A DNA stretch of 58,520 nucleotides. Origin: Bacillota bacterium (GTDB lineage Bacteria; Vulcanimicrobiota; JAJTBE01). A program made the translations under genes and the position numbers. The stretch lies in NCBI GenBank assembly GCA_021287065.1, contig JAJTBE010000007.1, positions 1-58,520 of the forward strand. Direction: 5' to 3'. Positions 44,205 to 53,392 of this stretch are shown here, piece after piece. Below the pieces are notes generated by a model. The model worked only from the letters and a program-made list of their open reading frames with translations, was not told the origin of the DNA and made no database searches. Numbering within the stretch: the first letter of the stretch is position 1; each line of letters opens with the position of its first letter.

Positions 44205-46943
44205 ATGAGAGACTCCTATACCCAGGAAATCAATAAAGCAGCCGCCATCGCCTTATTTGGAGATATTGTTCTGCTTGAAAAATTTACGCTTACTTTTGGC
44301 GGTTATTTTGAGATATTTTTTGCAGGCTGCATTGAAGAAGCGGAAAAAATTCTGAATAAAAAAAAGATTTCGTTTGCTATACTTGGTGATGGTTTTGAAG
44401 ATCCTGAAATGTTCTCGGTGCTTGACAGAATAAACGAAAGACTCCCATCGGTTCCGGTATTTTTCTATTGCGGCTCAAGCGACGGCTCCTGTGTGGATGA
44501 AGCATTTGCAAGGGGAGCTTTTGATGTGATTTTTCCTGATGTTTTTGAACCATCCCGGCAGAAACGGTTCAGGCATATAATTAAAAAATCTCTCGAATGC
44601 CTTAGCACAAAAAGTGAAATTTCAAAAAAACTGAGCCTTCATGAAAATGCAATGGACGCCATTGATTTTCCTTTCTGCTATAAAGACACAAAGGGGCGTT
44701 ATCTCTGGAGCAATAAAGCTTATTCCGAATATATAGGCTTTCCTTACGATTCTCTTATAGGCAAAACAATATTTGACATAGCGCCGCCCACTCAGGCAGC
44801 GCAACAGACTGAGATAGAAAGCGCCATTATCGACAAATCCAGCGCAGTGCTTATTGAAGCCAGAATCAGAAAAAACGACGGCGATTACAACGATGTGATT
44901 TTCAACAAGGCAGCTTTTCATGGACCTGACAATAAAGTAGCAGGCGTGGCGGAAATTATCTTTGACATAACCGAACAGAAAAAACTGGAGGAAGAGCTGC
45001 GCATAAGCAGAGAGAGATTCCTCGGTTTTGCCGATTCCACATTTGAGGGCATTATCATCACTGAAGAAGGCAAACTGATAGACGCCAACGAGCAGCTCGC
45101 TGAGATGTTCGGCTACGATCTTGAGGAAATGATCGGCAATGATATTCTTGAATTCGTCCATCCTGATGATCGGAATATGGTAGCTGAAAGACGAAATTCA
45201 AATTTTGATAAACCTTATACACAAAGGGGATTAAAAAAAGACGGGTCGGTGATTTATCTGGAAACCCGGGGCCGAAATGTAAGCGTCGGTTCGAAAAAGC
45301 TGAGAATTACATCGATCCGGGATATTACCGTTTATAAAAACCTTGAAAACGAACTTCTTCAATACAAGGATTATCTTGAGGAAAAGGTGGAAAAACGCAC
45401 TCAGGAGCTGAAAATAGCCAATGAATCACTGAAGAAGGAAATCAAGGAAAAAGAACAGGCTGAAAACGCCCTTCGTGAATCCGAAAGAACACTGAGAGCG
45501 CTTTTTGACGCCATACCCGAATCTGCATATCTGCTTAACACCGAGGGCATAATTCTTCAGGCAAATTCAACCCTTGCGAGGCGCTACGAAAAAACACTGG
45601 AAGAGATTACAGGCGTTGATTCGTATTCCCTTATCGGAGAGCATACGGCACAGGCACGCAGAAAAATTATCGAAAAAGCTGTTATTACCAGAGAGCCGGT
45701 GGAGTTTATCGATTCCCGCCTGGGCAAGATCGTCCACAACTATCTCTACCCGGTTACCGACAATGACGGAAATGTGGTGGAGCTTGCCTTAATCGGAATA
45801 GACATAACCGAGAGAATGAAAAATGAAGAGGAAAGGGAAAAACTCATCAAGAGTCTGGAAGAGCAGAAGCTTCTTCTTGATATGATAATTGCATCAACTC
45901 CCGATAACTTCTATGTTCTGGATAGAAATCTCCATCTTCTTTTCTCATCTCCAGAGGTAAAACAGCGAAATGACAGGATTCTTCAGGGATCAATGCGCAA
46001 AAACTGGGATGAACTGGTTATGCCCTTTGAAATACTGGGGCACATAACCAACAATATCAATACCATACTCGAAGAAGGCATAGATTATCAGGGTGAAACC
46101 TCATACGAAAGCGAAAACGAAACAAGGCACTTCGACTATTCCATAGCTCCGGGCATGCATACCGACGGTTCAATAAACTGGGCTGTAGTAACGGTTAGAG
46201 ATATTACAAGAAAAAAACGGGATGAAACCATGCTCAAGGTATATGCGGATAAACTGGCAAGATCAAACGCTGAGCTTGAGGAATTTGCATATATAGCTTC
46301 CCACGATCTTCAGGAGCCTCTCAGAAAGATCGTGAACTTTGCCAACCTCATCGAAGTGAAATACAAAGGCAAACTTGATGAAAACGCTGATCGCTATATA
46401 TTTTATGTTGTTGACGGAGCCAAGAGAATGCAGAGGCTTATCAGCGATCTTCTTGAATATTCACGCATAGGTTACAGGCAGATGCCGAGGGAAAAGGTAA
46501 ATCTTGGCAACATAGTGGAAGAAGCTGTACACGATCTGATGACCTCCATACAGGAAGCCGGAGCTTCGATAAGTATTCAGACGCTGCCGGATGTAATGGG
46601 CAACAGGAGCGCTCTGCAAAGGATGTTCCAGAACCTTATATCCAATGCACTGAAGTTCAGAGGCGAGAAAAAACCCATTATCATTGTATCTTCTGAAAAA
46701 GAAGGCAGCAAGTGGCATATATCCGTGAAAGACAATGGAATAGGTATTGAACCCCAATACTATCAGAGAATTTTCAAAGCTTTCCAGAGACTCCACACAA
46801 TGGATCAATACCCCGGAACTGGAATCGGACTTGCAGTATGCAAGAAAGTGGCAGAAAGACATGATGGATCGATAGATGTAGAATCCATACCCAATAAAGG
46901 TTCCATCTTCAGGGTTACATTTCCGGTGATAGGGCATGAATAG
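44205..46943 (+). CDS. Multi-PAS sensor histidine kinase
   Basis: 912 residues. Residues 1-140 resemble a receiver fold but lack a clear phospho-acceptor Asp. Then about four PAS domains (150-260, 268-385, 430-550, 560-680), two separated by a coiled coil (385-430). The HisKA H-box is ASHDLQEPLRKI with His700; the HATPase has NLISNALKF, DNGIGI and GTGIGLAV. No membrane helix, so a cytoplasmic sensor; ligands unknown. The C-terminus resembles phytochrome-type kinases that pair with Rcp1-like regulators, as encoded next. Confidence 0.92.
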   Translation: MRDSYTQEINKAAAIALFGDIVLLEKFTLTFGGYFEIFFAGCIEEAEKILNKKKISFAILGDGFEDPEMFSVLDRINERLPSVPVFFYCGSSDGSCVDEAFARGAFDVIFPDVFEPSRQKRFRHIIKKSLECLSTKSEISKKLSLHENAMDAIDFPFCYKDTKGRYLWSNKAYSEYIGFPYDSLIGKTIFDIAPPTQAAQQTEIESAIIDKSSAVLIEARIRKNDGDYNDVIFNKAAFHGPDNKVAGVAEIIFDITEQKKLEEELRISRERFLGFADSTFEGIIITEEGKLIDANEQLAEMFGYDLEEMIGNDILEFVHPDDRNMVAERRNSNFDKPYTQRGLKKDGSVIYLETRGRNVSVGSKKLRITSIRDITVYKNLENELLQYKDYLEEKVEKRTQELKIANESLKKEIKEKEQAENALRESERTLRALFDAIPESAYLLNTEGIILQANSTLARRYEKTLEEITGVDSYSLIGEHTAQARRKIIEKAVITREPVEFIDSRLGKIVHNYLYPVTDNDGNVVELALIGIDITERMKNEEEREKLIKSLEEQKLLLDMIIASTPDNFYVLDRNLHLLFSSPEVKQRNDRILQGSMRKNWDELVMPFEILGHITNNINTILEEGIDYQGETSYESENETRHFDYSIAPGMHTDGSINWAVVTVRDITRKKRDETMLKVYADKLARSNAELEEFAYIASHDLQEPLRKIVNFANLIEVKYKGKLDENADRYIFYVVDGAKRMQRLISDLLEYSRIGYRQMPREKVNLGNIVEEAVHDLMTSIQEAGASISIQTLPDVMGNRSALQRMFQNLISNALKFRGEKKPIIIVSSEKEGSKWHISVKDNGIGIEPQYYQRIFKAFQRLHTMDQYPGTGIGLAVCKKVAERHDGSIDVESIPNKGSIFRVTFPVIGHE

Positions 46944-46976
46944 AAATTATAGTAAAAAATCGGAGGAGCTTCATAT

Positions 46977-47411
46977 ATGAAAGGGACGCCCATTGACATC
47001 CTGCTTGTTGAAGATGATCAGGGGGACATAGAGCTTACAAGGGAAGCGCTGAAAGACTCCAAACTAAACATAAATCTGCATGTTGCCAGAGATGGAGTTG
47101 AAGCTCTTGCTTTTCTGAGAAAGCAGCAGCCTTTTGAAAAAGCAGTAAGACCTGATCTGATTCTGCTTGATATTAATATGCCGAGAAAAAACGGCAGGGA
47201 AACTCTTCAGGAAATCCGCAGCGACGAAGAATTAAAATCCATTCCGGTGGTGGTGCTTACTTCTTCCAACTCAGATGAGGATATTACCAAGAGTTATGAA
47301 ATAGGAGCAAACTGCTACATCACAAAACCGGTGGGTTTTGATCAGTTCGTTAAAGTTGTAAAAACAATAGAAAAATTCTGGTTCACAATCGTCAAACTGC
47401 CTTCGAGGTGA
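46977..47411 (+). CDS. Rcp1-like single-domain response regulator
   Basis: 144 residues, CheY-like receiver with phospho-acceptor Asp65 (LILLDINMPR), DD pair near 13-14, TSSN at about 99, Lys in ITKPVGF. No output domain; the extended FEKAVRPDLI loop is typical of Rcp1 partners of PAS/phytochrome-like kinases. 33 bases after the kinase. GGAGG upstream. Confidence 0.94.
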   Translation: MKGTPIDILLVEDDQGDIELTREALKDSKLNINLHVARDGVEALAFLRKQQPFEKAVRPDLILLDINMPRKNGRETLQEIRSDEELKSIPVVVLTSSNSDEDITKSYEIGANCYITKPVGFDQFVKVVKTIEKFWFTIVKLPSR

Positions 47412-47416
47412 GAATA

Positions 47417-48067
47417 ATGGCTGAACAGAAAAATATGAAACTGCTGCTTATTGAGGATGATCCGGCAGATGTTGAATATCTCAGGGAACTTCTTAATGAC
47501 GATAAAAGCTACCGGTTTGAAATAGACTGGGCGGATCGTCTGAATAAAGGCATTGAAAGAAACATCAACGGCAATTATGATGTTATTCTTCTCGATCTGG
47601 GCCTTCCTGAGGAAAACGGAATCGAAACATTCAGAAAATTCAGGGATGCCTGTTCATCACAAACGCCTGTGGTTGTGCTGACAGGTCTTGATGATGATGC
47701 CGCAGCGCTTGAAGTTGTAGGTATGGGCGCTCAGGATTATCTTTCCAAAAATGATCTCAACACAAAGTTGATTATCAGAACACTCAGATATTCCATAGAA
47801 AGAAACAGACTGCTTCAGAAACTTCAGGAAGCCCTTGATAATGTAAGAACACTCAGCGGACTTCTCCCTATTTGTTCTTACTGCAAAAAAATCAAAGATG
47901 ACAAAGGTTACTGGGAGCAGGTGGAAACATACCTGTCGCAACGGTCTGATGTTCTTTTTACCCACGGAATGTGTCCCGACTGCCTCAGAAAAATCTACCC
48001 CGATATGGCTGATGAAATTTTACGGGAACTTGAAGAGGAAACAAAAGCGAAAAAGTTGCAGGACTAA
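47417..48067 (+). CDS. Response regulator with Cys-rich C-terminal motif
   Basis: Receiver 1-125 with Asp60 (VILLDLGLPE). After a short helix comes LLPICSYCKKIKDDKGYW and, 25 residues later, MCPDC: the four-cysteine motif seen behind some receiver and PAS domains, probably a zinc or redox site. ATG 47417 with GAGG 8 bases upstream; a GTG at 47408 overlaps the previous stop but has no ribosome site. Likely second target of the adjacent kinase. Confidence 0.9.
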   Translation: MAEQKNMKLLLIEDDPADVEYLRELLNDDKSYRFEIDWADRLNKGIERNINGNYDVILLDLGLPEENGIETFRKFRDACSSQTPVVVLTGLDDDAAALEVVGMGAQDYLSKNDLNTKLIIRTLRYSIERNRLLQKLQEALDNVRTLSGLLPICSYCKKIKDDKGYWEQVETYLSQRSDVLFTHGMCPDCLRKIYPDMADEILRELEEETKAKKLQD

Positions 48068-48130
48068 AAAAAACCTGATAGAAAATCTTTCCGACCGAAT
48101 ATTCAGCCAGCAGAAAGGGAAGATTTTTTT

Positions 48131-49366
48131 ATGGCAATGACAATGATTGAAAAGATCCTGCAGAACCACACTCAGGATAAAGCTATTGCAGGAAATATCG
48201 TATGGATAGACCTCGATGTCCGTTCCGCAAGAGATTTTGCCGGAGCCAATGTCGTTAAAGGATTTGAAAAGAATTTCCCCGATGGAACAGTAGCCGATCC
48301 GGCTAAAACATTCTTTACATTTGATTGCAATGTTCCCGCAAACACCATAGCCTATGCGGAAAATCAGCATATATGCCGCACATTTGCAAAAAAACACGGA
48401 ATAAAAGTATTTGATGTGGACGCAGGCGTTGGCTCCCATGTTATGCTTTTCGAAGGCTTAGCGCTTCCCGGCGGCACAGTGGTCGGCACAGACAGCCATC
48501 TCAATATTATGGGCGCAGTAGGCTGCTTCGGTCAGGGAATGGGCGACTCCGATATAGCCTTTGCCTTTAAAACCGGAAGAACATGGTTCGAAGTGCCCGA
48601 ATCCATAAAAATCACACTCAAAGGCACATACAGCTACCCCACAACAGCCAAAGACCTGATTCTCTTTATTCTCAAACACATGGGGGCAGCAGGAGGACTG
48701 GGACTGTCAGTGGAGCTTTGCGGAGAAATGATCGACAAACTCACACTTCAGGAAAGAATCACAGTAGCCAGCATGGGCACCGAAATGGGCACAATCTCCA
48801 TTATGATTCCTCCAAACGACGATGTAATCAACTATTATAAAAATCTCGGAAAAGAATTCACTCCCGTTTATGCGGATCCGGACGCAAAATACCTCAAAGA
48901 GATCGAACTCAATATTCAGGATCTGAAACCTCAGATTTCAAAACCCCACCACCCCGAAGATGTAATATCAGTGGAAGAAGCAGGGGGCGCAGCAGTGGAT
49001 TCGGTATTTATCGGCTCCTGCACCAACGGCTCCTACGAAGATATTAAACAGGCTGCGGCAATCCTCAAAGGCAAAAAAGTAGCTCCCGGCGTTATGGTGA
49101 AAGTAGTGCCTGCCACCCGCAAAGACTTTGGCAGACTCCTTGCAGAAGGTATAGTGTCAGACCTTTTTGAAAGCGGAGTTATCGTAAGCAACGCAGGCTG
49201 CGGAGGTTGTGCAGAAGGACAGATCGGTATGACAGGAAAAGGCGAAGTTCAGATCAGCACATCAAACCGCAATTTCAAAGGCAAACAGGGCAGCGGGTTT
49301 ACATATCTTGCAAGCCCGGTTACAGCAGCAGCTTCAGCCATTGCCGGCAAAATTGTAACTCCGTAG
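48131..49366 (+). CDS. 3-isopropylmalate dehydratase large-subunit-like (aconitase family)
   Basis: Aconitase-family hydro-lyase of 411 residues. [4Fe-4S] ligands are Cys297 (GSCTNG), Cys357 and Cys360 (CGGC), the family spacing. VGTDSHLNIMGAVGC and the SHVML start of the substrate loop match LeuC/homoaconitase/dimethylmalate dehydratase types. No small subunit (LeuD) gene is next to it. The exact substrate is open; leucine synthesis or a related hydration. AAGGGAAG about 12 bases before the ATG. Confidence 0.85.
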   Translation: MAMTMIEKILQNHTQDKAIAGNIVWIDLDVRSARDFAGANVVKGFEKNFPDGTVADPAKTFFTFDCNVPANTIAYAENQHICRTFAKKHGIKVFDVDAGVGSHVMLFEGLALPGGTVVGTDSHLNIMGAVGCFGQGMGDSDIAFAFKTGRTWFEVPESIKITLKGTYSYPTTAKDLILFILKHMGAAGGLGLSVELCGEMIDKLTLQERITVASMGTEMGTISIMIPPNDDVINYYKNLGKEFTPVYADPDAKYLKEIELNIQDLKPQISKPHHPEDVISVEEAGGAAVDSVFIGSCTNGSYEDIKQAAAILKGKKVAPGVMVKVVPATRKDFGRLLAEGIVSDLFESGVIVSNAGCGGCAEGQIGMTGKGEVQISTSNRNFKGKQGSGFTYLASPVTAAASAIAGKIVTP

Positions 49367-50130
49367 TTTTTAAACAAACCAGTAAAACTACCGATTTTTA
49401 CACCTGATACTCTTGTGTTTTAAAGATGAAGGTTCTGAAGGAACCCGCTTTTCACCGAAAGCGTGGTTCCTTCTTACTGTCCTGATTTCAAAAACAAAGA
49501 CAATACAGGTTAATTTCATACCGTCTTTCAAAAATAATCGCAATATATCGACATTGTGAACCCCTCACAAAAGGTTGAATCAACCCCGTCGGTATTGTAA
49601 TCATTTGACGGTCCCTAAAACCCTGGTCGGTCCCAAATTCTAAAAGTTTTGGGATGGCGGGTGCCTGCCCGCAGGGTGGGCGCGAGGTAACATTTTTCAA
49701 AAAGTTCTCTCCGGGTTCCGGAGTTTGCGGGAGGATACAGGATTGTTTTACCGGGGGACAGGCGGGGACGCCTGCGATCCGGCAATTGTTGGCGGGAGTT
49801 TGTGATTTCTGGGTTTGCCGGCGGTTCAGGTTTGCGTTGTGGGCGGACCTGCGGCTCCGCGTCGGGGTTGCAAACAATGCCCATGAATTAAGGCATGGAT
49901 TAGTCTGATCGGATTTGAGTGGATTTTTGCTAATTCAGTGGCATTGTGGTTACTCCACCTGCCCTCCCTTTCAAAGCTTGTTAAAATAAGGTTTATTTGT
50001 GGTTGTGCTTCTGTTTTTTTCAGAATTTTTCAGATGACAGGGTTTATGCTTTTTGATCAGGGATTTCTTCTGAAGTAATGGGTTTGATGTCGGTAAATTA
50101 TTATCTAAATAAAATTTTCAGGAGAAATAA
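49367..50130. repeat. Composite intergenic region with family A and B repeats
   Basis: No gene supported. Hairpin at 49437-49473 is family A hairpin I with a compensatory change (GAAGG/CCTTC instead of GAGGG/CCCTC). Family A hairpin II remnant is at about 49681-49714. Family B palindromes lie at 49745-49880 (CAGGCG/CGCCTG near 49759, GCGGACC with one mismatch near 49843). The family A end motif is at about 49910-49945. Bases 49950-50130 hold only the mazG leader. Confidence 0.7.
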
Positions 50131-50940
50131 ATGAGTATTGATCCGAGAAATAACGAAGCTGCGGAAAAATTTGCAAAACTGCTTGATATAATGGACACAT
50201 TGAGGGGCGAAAACGGATGTCCCTGGGATCTGGAACAGGACCACCAGACCCTCATGCCTTATCTGATAGAAGAAGCATACGAAGCTATCGAAACAATCGA
50301 GGAAAACAGCGATCCCAAAAGGCTTGCCGAGGAGTTGGGCGATGTTATGCTTCAGATAGTATTTCATTCGAGAATCGGCAAAGAGAAGGATGAGTTTTCA
50401 GCATCCGATGTCCTTGATTCCATAAACGCAAAGATGATCCGCCGCCACCCCCATATTTTCGGCGATGTAAAGGTCAGCAATTCTGACGAAGTCCTCAAAA
50501 ACTGGGAAGAAATCAAATTGAAAGAAAAAGGCTGCGCACCCCGGAAGTCCCTGATGGACGGCATTCCCCACAGACTCCCCGCCCTTCTGTATGCACGAAG
50601 ACTTCAGGAAAGAGCCGGTGAAGTTGGTTTCGACTGGGAAAAAATCGATGATGTGATGGATAAATTTGAGGAAGAAGCGGAAGAAATGCGCGAAGCAATG
50701 AAAGCAAACGATAAGGAAAAAGTATCGGAAGAACTGGGCGATTTACTCTTTGCACTGGTAAATGTAGCCCGCTGGCTCGAAATTAACCCGGAAGAGGCAC
50801 TGAGAGCAACATCCAAAAAATTCATCCGCAGATTCAGAAAAATTGAGAACACTGCCGAATCCAGCGGAAAAATGATAAGTGATTTGTCCCTTGATGAGAT
50901 GGAAGAAATCTGGCAGGCTTCAAAAAAGGACGAGAAGTAA
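50131..50940 (+). CDS. mazG: Nucleoside triphosphate pyrophosphohydrolase MazG
   Basis: Hydrolyses NTPs to NMP and PPi, cleaning nucleotide pools. Two MazG repeats: the first (20-125) with GCPWDLEQDHQTL and EEAYEAIE...EELGDVMLQIVFH, the second (about 160-240) with EEAEEMREAM...EELGDLLFALVNVARW. Each has the EExxE...ExxD metal set. 269 residues as usual. AGGAGAAAT before the ATG. Confidence 0.95.
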   Translation: MSIDPRNNEAAEKFAKLLDIMDTLRGENGCPWDLEQDHQTLMPYLIEEAYEAIETIEENSDPKRLAEELGDVMLQIVFHSRIGKEKDEFSASDVLDSINAKMIRRHPHIFGDVKVSNSDEVLKNWEEIKLKEKGCAPRKSLMDGIPHRLPALLYARRLQERAGEVGFDWEKIDDVMDKFEEEAEEMREAMKANDKEKVSEELGDLLFALVNVARWLEINPEEALRATSKKFIRRFRKIENTAESSGKMISDLSLDEMEEIWQASKKDEK

Positions 50941-51281
50941 AATTATCAGTGGGGATCACTTATACAGCGATAAATAACATGAAGGATTCCACTTTATCCT
51001 GTCGAATGCCGTAAAAGCTTATGGCGCATTAAAATACCGCTCTGAAGGAATAATTACCGTAGGGAAGGGATTGCTTCCCCATTTTAAAGAATGGGTTTGC
51101 AGTGAACGGGAACTGTGTTTATTCCTGAAAGCCGGTATAGGGAAAGGGGCGCCCTGTTTTGTTTTTACATGGCATTTGGAGGGAATTTTAAGGTTCAGGT
51201 AAATATTAAATAGAACTATATGAATAATCATACAGGAATTACGAACCGTAAGTCCCGTACATATATAAATGGAGGAAAGAA
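50941..51281. other. Gap with overlapping alternative hairpins
   Basis: No gene. GGGAAG/CTTCCC (51062-51079) and CCCATT/AATGGG (51078-51095) share bases, so only one can form at a time. The rest has nothing I recognise. Leader of the tig operon. Confidence 0.4.
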
Positions 51282-52667
51282 ATGAAGGTAGAAGTCACCC
51301 GGAAATCTCCCATTGAACTGGCATTAAAACTTGAAGTTGAACCGGAGAGATATGAAAAACATCTCAACAAAGCGGTGCAGGATGTAGTCAGACATATTGC
51401 CCTGCCCGGATTCCGTAAAGGCAAAGCTCCTGCCAAGGCAGTTATAAGAAGACTCGGCATCGACGCCATAAAAAAAGAACTTCTTGATCAGCTTATTCCT
51501 GATGTGGCAATGGAAGCCATAAAGACAGAAAATATTCTGCCCCTCGGCATTCCCGGCTGCACACCTTATGAAAAGATCGTCCTTGAAGAGGGCAAACCTC
51601 TTGAATTTGAAGTTATGGTGGAAGTAAAACCCGAATTCGACCTGTCGGATTACAAGGGACTCACAATTGAGAAAAAAGCCCGCACCCAGGATCCCAACGA
51701 GATGCTGGAACAGAGAATCAAAGCTCTGCGCGAACAGGCTGCACAGATGGAGCCTTCCGAAGAGGATCGTCCTCTGGTTGAAGGCGATGTGGCTCATGTT
51801 GATTTTGAAAGCACCCTCAACGGCGAACCGGTTGAAGGCGGTTCAGCAAAAGATTATTATATGACCCTCGACAGAAGCAATTATATTGCAGATTTCTTCA
51901 ACAATGTTCTGGGCAAAAAAGCCGGGGACGAGTTCGAATTTGACGCCGTATTCCCGGAAGATTACGCCAACAAGAAGCTTGCAGGCCAGCAGGTTCGTTT
52001 CAAAATGAAAATACACAGCCTGATGAAAAAAGATCTGCCTGAGCTTAATGATGAGTTTGCCAAATCGGTAAGCCCTTATCAGACAATGGACGAATTCAGA
52101 CAGAACCTCCTGAAGAACTTCGAAGATATGCTCAGCGATCAGGAAAAGAACCACCTTCAGGAACAGCTTATGACCCAGCTCATCGAAAAGACACCGGATC
52201 TGATGGTTCCTCCGAGCCTGGTAATGTCTCATGTTGAAAGTTTTGCACGCAATATGGATTATCAGCTCCACATGTCGGGTTCAAGCCTTGAGCAGACGCT
52301 GAAACAGCAGAATCTTTCAATGGACGATTTTTCACGCCGCTTCTATCCTCAGGGAAGAGAAATGGCAAAAGTGGAACTTCTCCTCGACAAGATAGCTGAA
52401 CTTGAAAACATTGAAGTTACTGACGAAGATGTAAATAAGGAAATCGCAGGACTGGCGGCAAGAGTAGGCGAAGACGAACTGAAAGTCAGAACCAGACTTG
52501 AAAAGAACAACCAGCTCGATTCGATGAGATACAATATCCGCAAGGGCAAAGTATATGATATTCTCATAAACAGCGCCAATATTGTGGACAAGCTCCCTGA
52601 ACCCGAGAAGAAAGAAGAAGAGGCTCCCGCAGAAGCTCCTTCCGAACAGCACGAAACACAGGAGTAA
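51282..52667 (+). CDS. tig: Trigger factor
   Basis: Ribosome-bound chaperone with peptidyl-prolyl isomerase activity. Ribosome-binding signature GFRKGKAP near 45, FKBP-like domain about 160-250, helical C-terminal chaperone arms. 461 residues, C-terminal tail acidic (PEPEKKEEEAPAEAP). GGAGG before the ATG. Followed by clpP in 3 bases, the common bacterial tig-clpP-clpX order. Confidence 0.97.
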   Translation: MKVEVTRKSPIELALKLEVEPERYEKHLNKAVQDVVRHIALPGFRKGKAPAKAVIRRLGIDAIKKELLDQLIPDVAMEAIKTENILPLGIPGCTPYEKIVLEEGKPLEFEVMVEVKPEFDLSDYKGLTIEKKARTQDPNEMLEQRIKALREQAAQMEPSEEDRPLVEGDVAHVDFESTLNGEPVEGGSAKDYYMTLDRSNYIADFFNNVLGKKAGDEFEFDAVFPEDYANKKLAGQQVRFKMKIHSLMKKDLPELNDEFAKSVSPYQTMDEFRQNLLKNFEDMLSDQEKNHLQEQLMTQLIEKTPDLMVPPSLVMSHVESFARNMDYQLHMSGSSLEQTLKQQNLSMDDFSRRFYPQGREMAKVELLLDKIAELENIEVTDEDVNKEIAGLAARVGEDELKVRTRLEKNNQLDSMRYNIRKGKVYDILINSANIVDKLPEPEKKEEEAPAEAPSEQHETQE

Positions 52668-52670
52668 AAT

Positions 52671-53306
52671 ATGTTTTCGAAAGGATTTGAGAATATGTCA
52701 AATTCAATATATTCATCCCACCTGGTACCAATAGTTGTAGAACAGACCGCCAGAGGCGAGCGTTCATACGACATTTATTCCAGACTGCTGAAAAACAGAA
52801 TTATATTTCTGGGCGAAGCCATTGACGATGATGTAGCCAACCTCATTATCGCTCAGCTTCTTTATCTTGAACAGGAAGATCCCGATAAGGACATCGACCT
52901 TTACATCAACAGCCCCGGCGGCTCAACCACAGCAGCATTGGCTATTTATGACTGCATGCAGCTCATTAAACCCGATGTATCAACAATCTGCATGGGCATG
53001 GCGGCCAGCGGCGGCGCATTGCTTCTCCTCGGCGGAGCCAAAGAGAAGAGATTTGCCCTCCCCTACTCCCGGATAATGATTCACCAGCCGTGGATTAAGG
53101 GAATCGGCGGACAGGCAACCGATGTTGATATTCATGCCAAAGAGATTCTCAAAACCAGAGAAACCCTCAACAAGCTCATTGCCGAACACACAGGGCAGGA
53201 TCTTGAAAAAGTACAGAGGGACACTGAAAGAGATTATTACATGAGTGCCACAGAAGCTAAGGAATATGGCATAATTGACAGAGTAATCACAAAAGAATCG
53301 CGGTAA
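52671..53306 (+). CDS. clpP: ClpP protease subunit
   Basis: Serine protease barrel subunit. Catalytic Ser in MAASGGA, His in MIHQPW, Asp in DTERDYYM. The residue after the serine is Gly instead of the common Met. 211 residues from ATG 52671 (GGAG upstream); ATG 52695 (MSNSIYSS) is a possible shorter start within the propeptide. Confidence 0.97.
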   Translation: MFSKGFENMSNSIYSSHLVPIVVEQTARGERSYDIYSRLLKNRIIFLGEAIDDDVANLIIAQLLYLEQEDPDKDIDLYINSPGGSTTAALAIYDCMQLIKPDVSTICMGMAASGGALLLLGGAKEKRFALPYSRIMIHQPWIKGIGGQATDVDIHAKEILKTRETLNKLIAEHTGQDLEKVQRDTERDYYMSATEAKEYGIIDRVITKESR

Positions 53307-53315
53307 TCCGCTTTT

Positions 53316-53345
53316 ATCCGGCGGATTTTTTCCGCCGGATATTTT
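53316..53345 (+). terminator. Hairpin between clpP and clpX
   Basis: ATCCGGCGGA (53316-53325) pairs perfectly with TCCGCCGGAT (53331-53340), loop T5, then ATTTTG. A partial terminator or processing site that could set clpX level below tig-clpP. Confidence 0.65.
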
Positions 53346-53392
53346 GTTATAAGGTTTACACCGGATCAGGTGTATTTACTGGAGGTTAAAAA

